NCBI RefSeq assembly: GCF_024172185.1
Contig: NZ_JAMZEC010000001.1
Span: 5,848,001 to 5,912,000 of the forward strand
Reading direction: 5' to 3'
Origin: Nonomuraea roseoviolacea subsp. carminata
Lineage (GTDB): Bacteria > Actinomycetota > Actinomycetes > Streptosporangiales > Streptosporangiaceae
Length of the DNA: 64,000 bases
In this document: positions 53,350-61,189 of the stretch, piece by piece
Layout of the letters: the number at the start of each line of letters is the position of its first letter
Numbering within the stretch: the stretch's first letter is position 1
The notes under the pieces: model-generated
Databases searched by the model: none
Seen by the model: only the letters and a program-made list of their open reading frames with translations
Told to the model about the DNA's origin: nothing
Translations under genes and position numbers: made by a program

Positions 53350-54290
53350 ACCCGCCCGGCTTCGGCCGGACGGGACCCCTCGGCCGGGCGATCGGCTTCG
53401 GCCGGGCGATCGGTCCCGGGCAGGCAGAGGGTGAGGGCTCCCGGCACGGCCTTGGCCTTGAGACGGGTGGTGGGCTCGCGTTCGCCCCCGTCCAGCTCGT
53501 ACGTCAGAGGCGCGCCGAACCGGGCCGACACCTTCCTGGCCCGGGTGATCCGGACGAACGGCGACTCGTCCGAACGACCCGCGGCCATCTTGCCGAGCAC
53601 CCGGGCCCACTGGAGCGGCCCCTTGGCCGTGGAGACGCCCACCTCCAGCCAGCCGTCGTCGGGCCGCGCGTCGTCGAAGGCGTCGACGCCGCCGGCGATC
53701 GTGCTCACGTTGCCCAGCAGCAGGCAGCTCGCCTCTCCCTCGAACCAGGTCGTGCCGTCCACCTTGATCGTCATCGGCACCAGCGGCCCGCCGACGTGCC
53801 GGACCGCCGCCTTGACGTAGCTCAGCTTGCCCAACCGCCTCTTGGCCTGCCCGTCGGCGTCGGCGATCATCTCGGCCTCGAACCCGGCGCCGGCCATCAC
53901 CGCGAAGTGCTCGCCGTTGAGCAGACCGAGGTCCAGCTTCTCACGGCGGCCGTGGAAGCCGATCCGCACCGACTCCTCCAGGTCGATGGGGATGCCGAGG
54001 TTGTTCGCGAACAGGTTGGCGGTGCCGGCCGGCAGGATGGCCATCGGCACGCCGGAGCCGGCCATCGCGTCGGAGCAGCGCTGCACCATGCCGTCGCCGC
54101 CCCAGACGAACACCAGCTCGGCACCCTGCTTGAGCGCCTTGCGGACCTTCTTCGGCGCCTTCTTGCTCTTGGGCACCTCGTACCAGAGCAGGTCGCCGAC
54201 GTGGTGTTCGGTGATGAGCACGCGGAGCCGGTCCAGGCCCGCGCCCAGGATCTTCTTGCGGTGCGCCACGACCGCCACAGTGGGGGACAT
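53346..54290 (-). CDS. Diacylglycerol-kinase-family lipid kinase
   Basis: The 314-residue product has the DAGK catalytic motif (LVFVWGGDGMVQRCSDAM) and the nucleotide-site motif (MAILPAGTANLFANNLGIP). The C-terminal domain matches YegS/DgkB-like lipid kinases, which phosphorylate diacylglycerol or related lipids at the membrane. The last 20 or so residues are repeats of (D/S)RPAEAD type, encoded by an 18-bp tandem repeat at 53382-53417. It faces two PAP2 phosphatase genes that could reverse such phosphorylation. Confidence 0.9.
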   Translation of the reverse strand: MSPTVAVVAHRKKILGAGLDRLRVLITEHHVGDLLWYEVPKSKKAPKKVRKALKQGAELVFVWGGDGMVQRCSDAMAGSGVPMAILPAGTANLFANNLGIPIDLEESVRIGFHGRREKLDLGLLNGEHFAVMAGAGFEAEMIADADGQAKRRLGKLSYVKAAVRHVGGPLVPMTIKVDGTTWFEGEASCLLLGNVSTIAGGVDAFDDARPDDGWLEVGVSTAKGPLQWARVLGKMAAGRSDESPFVRITRARKVSARFGAPLTYELDGGEREPTTRLKAKAVPGALTLCLPGTDRPAEADRPAEGSRPAEAGRV

Positions 54291-54388
54291 GCCACCGGCA
54301 CTACCCGCGCCGAGCCCCTTCAGGCAGGAATCATCGGCCGCCGGCGGGGTAGCCGAGGGCCCACGCGCATCGGAGGGAGGCCACGACC

Positions 54389-55138
54389 ATGGGACGACTA
54401 CAGCCGAGGACTCACGTCGAGGGTGACCGCCGGCTGGGGCTGCGCCTGACGGTGGCCAGCCTCGCGGTGGCGCTCATCATGATCCCGTTCAGCCTGCTGC
54501 TCGTCGTGGCGAAGATGCCGGTCAACGGGCTGGACGCGGGGGTCGCCGAGCGGCTGCACGCGTACGCACTGGCCCATCCCGGCGTGACGCGGGTGCTCAT
54601 CGTGTGGACGGACCTGTTCGGGCCGTGGCCGTGGCGGATCGCGGTGATCGCGTACGCCGCCTGGCTGCTGTACAGGGGGGCGCCGCGGCTGGCCGTCTGG
54701 GCGGTCACCACCGTGACCGTGGGCGGGCTGCTCGGCCTCGCGCTGAAGATCGTCGTCGCGCGGGCCCGGCCGCACCTTCCCGACCCCGTCGCGCTGGCGC
54801 CGGGCGACTCCTTCCCGTCGGGCCACGCGGTCAACGTGACGCTCGGCGCGGGAGTGATCGTCCTGCTGCTCCTGCCCCACCTGTCCCGCTGGGGCAAGGT
54901 GCTGGCCTGGACGCTCGCCTGGTTCCTCGTGCTGTCGGTCGCCTACACCCGCGTCGCGCTCGGCGTGCACTGGGTGAGCGACGTGGTCGCCGGGATCGTG
55001 CTGGGCGCCGCGGTGGTCGCCGCCACCGCCGCGGGATTCGAGACGTGGCGGCGTGAGCAGGGCCGCAGGCCCGCCTCGCCGCTGACCGAGGGAGTGGAAC
55101 CCGAGACGGTGAAGGTGAGCCATGTCCACAAGAACTGA
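54389..55138 (+). CDS. PAP2-superfamily phosphatase, membrane bound
   Basis: The 249-residue product follows GGAGGGAGG. It has six helices and the three PAP2 motifs: KIVVARARPHLPDP, SFPSGHAVN and TRVALGVHWVSDVVAG. It would dephosphorylate a lipid phosphate (phosphatidate or polyprenyl diphosphate type) on the outer face. The final 17 bases overlap the next PAP2 gene. Confidence 0.93.
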   Translation: MGRLQPRTHVEGDRRLGLRLTVASLAVALIMIPFSLLLVVAKMPVNGLDAGVAERLHAYALAHPGVTRVLIVWTDLFGPWPWRIAVIAYAAWLLYRGAPRLAVWAVTTVTVGGLLGLALKIVVARARPHLPDPVALAPGDSFPSGHAVNVTLGAGVIVLLLLPHLSRWGKVLAWTLAWFLVLSVAYTRVALGVHWVSDVVAGIVLGAAVVAATAAGFETWRREQGRRPASPLTEGVEPETVKVSHVHKN

Positions 55139-55829
55139 GCACGTGAAGTACTACGCGCTGGCCGTCTTACTGCCGCTGCTGGTCCTGGCCGGCGTGACGT
55201 ACGGTGTGGGCGAGCTGATCCTCGCCTGGCCCACCGGCGAGGCCGGGGTCAGCCGGGCGCTGGCCGCCGACCGCACCCCGCTGTGGAACACGCTCACCGA
55301 CTTCGGCAGCAGCCTGTCGGACACGCCGTACATCGTGGCGCTCACCGCGATCGCCGCGATCGCCTTCCGGCTGATGTACGGGCGCTGGCGCGAGTCGATC
55401 TTCCTCATCGTGGCCGTCTGGAGCCAGTCGCTGGTCTTCCTGGCCGTCACCGAGGTGGTCGGGCGGCACCGGCCGCCGGTGGAGCACCTCGACCCGGCCC
55501 CGCCGACCTCCAGCTTCCCCTCGGGGCACGTCAGCGCGGCCGTCGCGTTCTACTGCGGGTTCGCGCTCGTCCTCAGCACGCACCTCCGCAACCGGGCACT
55601 CCAGGTGCTGGTCTGGGTGCTCGGGATCGCCGCCCCGCTCGCCGTCGCCTTCTCCCGGCTGTACCGCGGCATGCACTTCCTGACCGACATCACCTGGGGG
55701 CTGCTGCTCGGCGTCGTCTGCGTCGTGGTGGCCGCCCGCGCGATCCTCTATCGGCGCGAGGGACGGGCCGTGGCGCGCGACTCCCGGCCGCGGGTCCGGC
55801 CGGGCGCTCAGTCGTCCATGACGCCGTAG
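55122..55829 (+). CDS. Second PAP2-superfamily phosphatase
   Basis: The 235-residue product has six helices and the motifs VVGRHRPPVEHLDP, SFPSGHVSAAVAF and SRLYRGMHFLTDITWG. It is divergent in sequence from the preceding PAP2, and its start overlaps that gene. Its 3' end runs 22 bases into the convergent AlkA gene. Confidence 0.93.
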   Translation: MSTRTEHVKYYALAVLLPLLVLAGVTYGVGELILAWPTGEAGVSRALAADRTPLWNTLTDFGSSLSDTPYIVALTAIAAIAFRLMYGRWRESIFLIVAVWSQSLVFLAVTEVVGRHRPPVEHLDPAPPTSSFPSGHVSAAVAFYCGFALVLSTHLRNRALQVLVWVLGIAAPLAVAFSRLYRGMHFLTDITWGLLLGVVCVVVAARAILYRREGRAVARDSRPRVRPGAQSSMTP

Positions 55830-56689
55830 GTGGAGGCCCGGAAGGCGAAGGAGGCCCAGGAACGGTAGGGCCGCCATGCCTCGGCCAGCCTCCGGTACGC
55901 GGACGGGGGCGCGTCCTCCGGCAGGCCGTACGCCTCGCGCAGGATCGCGAACAGGCGCGGCTCGTCGCCCGGGAACGCGTCGGGCGCGCCCGCCCCGCGG
56001 ATCAGGATCAGGCCGGCGGAGAACGGCCCCACCCCGGGCAGGGCGCGCAGCTCGGCCAGGGCCTCCTCCGGGGCGAGCGAGCGCAGGTGCTCGGTGGTCA
56101 GGACGCCGTCGAGCGCCGCCCGGGCCAGCCCGCGCACCCACTCCTCCTTCTGCGCGGGCAGGCCGAGGCCGCCGGCGTCGGCCAGCGTCATGGGCGGCGG
56201 GAACGCCGTGCACGCCCGGCCGTCCACGCCGACCGTCGCGCCGTACCGCTCGGCGATGCGCTGCTTGATCCGGGACGCGATCAGCATGGAGGAGCGCTGC
56301 ACGATCACCGCCCAGCACGCCGCCTCCCACGGGCTCCAGAAGCAGACCGGCCGCAGGCCGGGGCGGCGGCGCTGGAGGTCGCCGAGCACCGGGTCTGCCT
56401 CGCCGATCTTGGCGAACCCGGCGCCGTCCACGTCGAGCGAGAGGATGCGCGCCACCTCGCGCCGGATCGCCGGGCCCGCCGCCCGCGTCGTGGTGACGGC
56501 GACCCCGCCCGGCGCGCCCGTCACGCTCACGCCGATCGGCAGCCAGTCGGCCTCCGCGCAGTAGGCGAAGCGCAGCGTCCGCCCGTCGGAGGGCAGCGCG
56601 CTGGTGGCCGGCCAGTCCTCGACGAAACGCAGTGAGGCGGCGAAGTCGAACGGGCCCTCGGCGGTGAGCCCGAAACCGTGCGTCGTCAT
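55808..56689 (-). CDS. DNA-3-methyladenine glycosylase, AlkA type
   Basis: The 293-residue product carries the HhH-GPD fold: helix-hairpin-helix LRALPGVGPFSAGLILIRGAG and the following catalytic Asp region (APDAFPGDEPRL). The N-terminal AlkA_N-like domain is present (GFGLTAEGPFDFAASLRFVEDW). It excises alkylated bases in base-excision repair. The start is ATG of MTTHGFGLTAEG. The lower-GC restriction-modification gene begins about 100 bases past it. Confidence 0.88.
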   Translation of the reverse strand: MTTHGFGLTAEGPFDFAASLRFVEDWPATSALPSDGRTLRFAYCAEADWLPIGVSVTGAPGGVAVTTTRAAGPAIRREVARILSLDVDGAGFAKIGEADPVLGDLQRRRPGLRPVCFWSPWEAACWAVIVQRSSMLIASRIKQRIAERYGATVGVDGRACTAFPPPMTLADAGGLGLPAQKEEWVRGLARAALDGVLTTEHLRSLAPEEALAELRALPGVGPFSAGLILIRGAGAPDAFPGDEPRLFAILREAYGLPEDAPPSAYRRLAEAWRPYRSWASFAFRASTYGVMDD

Positions 56690-56790
56690 GCGCGCATGCT
56701 ACGAGGTGCGCGGGCCAAGTAATGAGCTCGCATCAGACCGACTGGTTTCAAATTCGATCTTGCAAGTCGATTCCGAGCTGGATGCCTCGG

Positions 56791-59700
56791 CTATTGGTCC
56801 AGCAGGAAGACCACAAGCTCGTTGATCTCGTCCGCGTACGGTCCTGCGGCCAGAGCCTTGCGGACGAGGCGGCGTAAAGTGATGAAGTCGGCGTTTTCGT
56901 CGAGTCCCAGCCTGTCGACCAGTGCCGCTTGGCGCTGGCCGAGTTCCGCGAGACGGCTATGAAGATCATCCGTCCCGTCGAACAACGGGATTGGCAGCTT
57001 CCAGACGTGCTTGTCGATGTGGCGTTCATCCTTGCCGTACGACATGAGAGGCCGGACGAGTCTGGTGAGTGAGGGGCTATTGAGGATTGCGCATAGGTAG
57101 TGGCCTTCCGCTCGACTGTTGACGGTGCCCCAGTAGAGTGCCTTGTCGCAGAGCGGCACAGGGTCGTCAACCAAAGCGGCAGCCACATGCATCCCCGACG
57201 CTCCGTAGACCACCCGCAGCGGGGACGGCTGCATTTGAATGGACAGTTTGCTACGGAAGTCGAGCTGCTCCGCGAGGCTCAGGCGCTCGCTAGGGCGGTT
57301 GTCCAGCCAGATCTTCTCAGCTCTGCGCCACCAACGGGCGAGATCGGGATAGAGATCAAGCTGTGGATGTACGCCGTCGAGAAGCTGGGTGCCCTGGATG
57401 GGAACGACAACTTCACGAGGTGGCAGAAGGCGGTAGGGAAGGACCGTCTCTCCCAGCAATATGGGTCGCAGGAACTCGCTCTCGACGACACCTTCCAGAG
57501 ATGGAAGATGCTTCCACGGGATCTTCTCTTTGGCGCTGCGCTCAGATCTGACTGCCCGTCTACCCGAAGGTAAACCCAGGGGGCCGGTGGGCTTGCGTTC
57601 GACTAGAAAGAGCACTCGGGGAATGAACGTTGCCCCCTGGAAGAAGCGGGGTTCGTAGGGAGACTCCAATGTCATCGAGTCGTGGAGTACCAGCTGGGCG
57701 GGTTCGAATGTGAGGGATGGGGCTACCGCATTCCAGGTATTCCCCTGCTTTGGGATTCTGCCGATCCAGCGCAAGGTGGATATGGGCAGCTCGGACGCCC
57801 CCCTGTCCGGCCCCGTGCGCTGTCCGAAGACGACAGCCGCACCACGTGGGAAAAAGTGAGGCCGCAACCTGCGGAGGTCCCACGATCGGGTGAAGGCCAC
57901 GGTGGTGAGCTCTACCTTGTCGGCGTAGAGGCCGGAGCGGAAGCCGGCGAAGTATCCCCGGTCAAGCGCCGCGTTCGGCATCACGAAGGCGAACGTACCA
58001 CCCACGGAGAGGAACTGTTGGACCGTCCGTGCGACGAAGAGACCGGACAGGTCCTGGTGCGTGGCGACCTCCTTGCCATGCCACAGGCCCCGTGTCTCGC
58101 ACAACTCGCGGAATCTCCGCTGCATGTCCGCGGGCATCCGGCGGTAGGCCAGCCACGGGGGATTGCCCACGAGTACGTGCACGCGGTTCTCCGGGCGACT
58201 CAACCACCGTGGCCGGGCCAAGTTGCGCACGTAGTAACCCCAGATGTGGTCGCGTCCATCGTCGTGTAGCCGGCACAGCAGGGCGAAGTTGTTGCTGATC
58301 GGCTCGCGGTGCTCTGGTGGGATGGCCCTCCGGTTGAACAGTGCTGTGAGGGAAGGGATCGCGCCGGGCCGCCTGGGGGAGGCAGCAAGTTCGGTCAGTT
58401 CGTCGACGAGGTTGTCGAACCCCGCGGCATCGGCGAGCAGCGTCTCCGGGAAACGCAGTTTGTTGTCGTACAGCTGCGGGCCCTCTTCCACCGTGGCGAT
58501 CACGACCTGACCGTCGGAGAACAGATCATCCTCGTCCTCCGGTCTCCACTGAACGCTGTCACCGAGATAGACGGGCACGTGCACGCTGCGCCGCCTCTCG
58601 TCCCGGAGGCGATCCCTTCCAATCGCCAACAGGTATGTCACCCGAGCCAGAGTGACGGCCACCGGATGCAGATCAAGACCGTGGACGTTTCTGGTGACAC
58701 CCTCGATGGCGTCGGCGAGGTCCATGCCCGCCTGCTCGGCGGCGGTCAGGTAGCGACGTACGGCATGGAAGAGGAACGTTCCAGACCCGCAGGCAGGATC
58801 CAGAACACGTTGCCGCAGCGGGTCGGTGACCGTTTCCGCGACGACCTGTTCGGCGAGCCAGTCGGGCGTGTAGTACTCCCCGAGCCGGCTTCGGGTCTCG
58901 GCGCTGATGATGGACTCGTAGAGCACCTTCAGCACGTCGTGCTCCACTTGCCGCCAGTCGAAGCGAGCCAGGCGGCGGGCGAGGGTCCGGATGAACGCCT
59001 CTCCGCCGGGCACTTCCAGTACCCAGTCGAAGAAGTCATGCTCCACCACGCCGGAGATGCGAGCCAGCCGGAAATGTTCCCCGCCGAGGAGCGTCCCTGG
59101 CTGGAGATCGGCCACGTCGAACCCGAGGACCATGTGAGCGATGATCTCGGCGCTGTTTACCAGTAGCGTGTGCTCAAGGAAGAGCTCAGTGCTCTCAGCG
59201 AACTGGGTGCCGAACGCGCCTCGCAGCAGATCGGCCCAGAGTTGTCGCTTGAGCTGGACGGTCGGCATGGAGCCGTGGGCGTGGAACAGTGCGGCCAGTC
59301 CTGCCTTATCGAGGGCAAAGGAGGTGCTCTGCGCACCCAGCCGTTCACGGATCTCGGCGGGGGTCGGTGAGATGCCTGCCCGAGTGGCAAGCACGCCTTC
59401 CAGCCAGTAGAGCAGAGAGGTCAGGTCAGGTCGTCCGGTCTTGAGGGTATATCGGGATGCCTCAGTTAAGACTCCATCGTGTATCTGGTAGGCCCGCCAC
59501 TCCCTTCCATCGGTGAGGATGCCGACGTAGCGTTGGCCTGTTTCCCGCGTGCGCAGATCGACGTAATCGGCGAGCTGGATTTCCGCGTCCCGCACGGTGG
59601 CCATGCTGGCAAGGCTCTTCTTGACCTCGATCACCGTGTAGCCGACCTCGATGTCGATGCGCCTCCGCCCGCCCACCTGGCTTTCCAGGTTGACCTCAAG

Positions 59701-59841
59701 ATTTTCTTCTGCGAGGCCGAGGCCGCCTGTGAGCAGAAGCTGACGGATATCGGCCTGGACGGTGGCCTCGCTGCAGGCGGACTTCCGGTTTGATAGTCGC
59801 TGGAGAGTGTCCCGTAGGGGAACTGCGATATCAGTCGGCAC
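56791..59841 (-). CDS. Single-chain restriction-modification enzyme (type IIG-like)
   Basis: The roughly 1017-residue protein joins several parts. At the N-terminus is a PD-(D/E)XK nuclease segment (GRRRIDIEVGYTVIEVKKS, Asp about 63, Glu-x-Lys about 72-74). A helical spacer follows, then a gamma-type N6-adenine methyltransferase (motif I VLDPACGSGTFLFHAVRR near 350; motif IV VLVGNPPWLAYRR near 562). The C-terminal part probably recognises the target sequence. One chain would both cut and methylate DNA. The start is uncertain: GTG at 59841 or TTG at 59847. The gene is visibly poorer in GC than its neighbours, and no separate specificity or methylase gene adjoins it. Confidence 0.88.
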   Translation of the reverse strand: MPTDIAVPLRDTLQRLSNRKSACSEATVQADIRQLLLTGGLGLAEENLEVNLESQVGGRRRIDIEVGYTVIEVKKSLASMATVRDAEIQLADYVDLRTRETGQRYVGILTDGREWRAYQIHDGVLTEASRYTLKTGRPDLTSLLYWLEGVLATRAGISPTPAEIRERLGAQSTSFALDKAGLAALFHAHGSMPTVQLKRQLWADLLRGAFGTQFAESTELFLEHTLLVNSAEIIAHMVLGFDVADLQPGTLLGGEHFRLARISGVVEHDFFDWVLEVPGGEAFIRTLARRLARFDWRQVEHDVLKVLYESIISAETRSRLGEYYTPDWLAEQVVAETVTDPLRQRVLDPACGSGTFLFHAVRRYLTAAEQAGMDLADAIEGVTRNVHGLDLHPVAVTLARVTYLLAIGRDRLRDERRRSVHVPVYLGDSVQWRPEDEDDLFSDGQVVIATVEEGPQLYDNKLRFPETLLADAAGFDNLVDELTELAASPRRPGAIPSLTALFNRRAIPPEHREPISNNFALLCRLHDDGRDHIWGYYVRNLARPRWLSRPENRVHVLVGNPPWLAYRRMPADMQRRFRELCETRGLWHGKEVATHQDLSGLFVARTVQQFLSVGGTFAFVMPNAALDRGYFAGFRSGLYADKVELTTVAFTRSWDLRRLRPHFFPRGAAVVFGQRTGPDRGASELPISTLRWIGRIPKQGNTWNAVAPSLTFEPAQLVLHDSMTLESPYEPRFFQGATFIPRVLFLVERKPTGPLGLPSGRRAVRSERSAKEKIPWKHLPSLEGVVESEFLRPILLGETVLPYRLLPPREVVVPIQGTQLLDGVHPQLDLYPDLARWWRRAEKIWLDNRPSERLSLAEQLDFRSKLSIQMQPSPLRVVYGASGMHVAAALVDDPVPLCDKALYWGTVNSRAEGHYLCAILNSPSLTRLVRPLMSYGKDERHIDKHVWKLPIPLFDGTDDLHSRLAELGQRQAALVDRLGLDENADFITLRRLVRKALAAGPYADEINELVVFLLDQ

Positions 59842-60064
59842 TAACAAGAACTACCATGGCCATCGAAAAGAGAGAAGAAGTATATATTCTCACGTATAGG
59901 GCCAGTGTGTTATCCGCTGCTCTGTGCTAGCTGGGGAGGCGTGCCGCCACTACTTCGATCGATTGCCTCCGCTAAGACAGTTGCGGTACTCCGTGCGACC
60001 GAAAGTTCGGGCAGTTCAATGTAAGTGGAACCAACTGCTGCGAGTCTCATGGCCAAAAAGGTGG
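59842..60064. other. Lower-GC non-coding flank of the restriction gene
   Basis: This is an AT-richer stretch (for example gaagaagtatatattctcac near 59875) with no supported gene, upstream of the restriction-modification gene and downstream of the lipid kinase. It probably holds the restriction gene promoter and the edge of an acquired segment. Confidence 0.45.
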
Positions 60065-60955
60065 TTATCGTCCGCGGGGCAGGGTCAGACGCCAGGCGTG
60101 GGGGAGGACGGTCCAGGTGCGCGCGGTGTACGGGCCGGTCAGCTCGCCGTCGGCGTTGACGTGCACCCCGGGCCCGGACAGGCGCACGCGGCGGCCCCGG
60201 ACCGTCACCACGTCCGTCCGCCGGGTGTGCCGGCCCAGCTTCAGCAGCAGGCCGTAGCCCAGGCGGCGCAGCGGACCCGTGGCGAAGGACACCATCACGT
60301 CGGCGAGCTGGTCGTCGGGGCTCGCGCCGGGCGCGATGGGCGTGCCGCCGCCGATGGTGCGGCCGTTGCCGATACCGACCATGAGCACGCGGCGGCGCCC
60401 GTCCGCGACCACCCGGCCGTCCACCTCCACCCGCAGCGGCGTGCCGCGCGTGCGCACGCCGGCGATCACGCTGCCCGCGGCGTAGGCGAAGCGGCGCAGG
60501 AACGGCTTGAGCGGCCGGGCCGTCCGGGCGGCCTCGACCCCTACCCCGGCGTGCACGGCGTTGACCACGATGCCGCCGTCGTCGTCGCGCAGCAGGTCCA
60601 GCGGGTGCGGCTCCCCGGTGGCCGCCACCCGGGCCGCCTCCACCGGGTCGAGCGGCAGCCCGACGCCCCGGGCCAGGTCGTTGCCGGTGCCCAGCGGGAC
60701 CAGCCCGACCGTGCGCGACACCAGCTCGCCACGCTCGGCCAGCGCCGTCACCAGGCAGTGCAGCGACCCGTCGCCGCCGAGCACCACCGGGTCGCGCCCG
60801 GGATGCTCCCCCAGCAGCGCGGCCAGCTCGGACGGGTCCTTGATCCGGGCCTCCACGGTGTCGGCGTGCCCGGCCAGCTCGGACAGGACCCGCGACAGCA
60901 CGTCGTCGTCCGTGCCCCCGGCCGAGGAGTTGACGATGGCCACCAGTCGGCGCAC
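60065..60955 (-). CDS. Diacylglycerol-kinase-family protein
   Basis: The 296-residue product starts at the GTG five bases after AAAGGAG (MRRLVAIVNSSAGGTDDDVL), not the earlier GTG. The catalytic motif is PVVLGGDGSLHCLVTALAE, with LVPLGTGNDLARGVGLP and a C-terminal beta domain (GVHVNADGELTG). It is a distant paralogue of the lipid kinase at 53346 and closer to the DgkB/YegS type found across actinobacteria. It phosphorylates a lipid, but which one is not clear. Confidence 0.9.
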   Translation of the reverse strand: MRRLVAIVNSSAGGTDDDVLSRVLSELAGHADTVEARIKDPSELAALLGEHPGRDPVVLGGDGSLHCLVTALAERGELVSRTVGLVPLGTGNDLARGVGLPLDPVEAARVAATGEPHPLDLLRDDDGGIVVNAVHAGVGVEAARTARPLKPFLRRFAYAAGSVIAGVRTRGTPLRVEVDGRVVADGRRRVLMVGIGNGRTIGGGTPIAPGASPDDQLADVMVSFATGPLRRLGYGLLLKLGRHTRRTDVVTVRGRRVRLSGPGVHVNADGELTGPYTARTWTVLPHAWRLTLPRGR

Positions 60956-61038
60956 GAGCGCTCCTTTCGTCACCCCGCGCCGTCTACCCCGATCCGGCCC
61001 GGTGAGTCGGCGTCCGCCCGCCGCGTCGCGGCCGGCCT

Positions 61039-61157
61039 CGACGGGCCGCCTTGCTGGATGGCCCGCCTTGGTCGACGGGCCGCCTTGCTGAATGGCCCGC
61101 CTTGGTGGACGGGCCGCACTGCTGGACGGGCCGCAATGTTGGACGGGCCGCCTTGGC
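61039..61157. repeat. 17-bp minisatellite (seven units)
   Basis: Seven consecutive 17-bp units of consensus ggacgggccgccttgct, with variants, start at 61039, 61056, 61073, 61090, 61107, 61124 and 61141. They lie in the gap upstream of the lipid kinase and downstream of the Ser/Thr kinase. No ORF uses them. Confidence 0.88.
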
Positions 61158-61189
61158 TCGACGCGCCGCTGACGGCCGGCCGGTCAGGA

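Noticed and set aside
56791..59841. BREX PglX or type I HsdM methylase
   Set aside because: The chain has its own N-terminal nuclease segment and no brx, pgl, hsdR or hsdS genes flank it, which fits a type IIG-like enzyme better.
61039..61157. Repeat array that might be taken for CRISPR
   Set aside because: Units are contiguous 17-mers without spacers and no cas gene is present, so it is a minisatellite.
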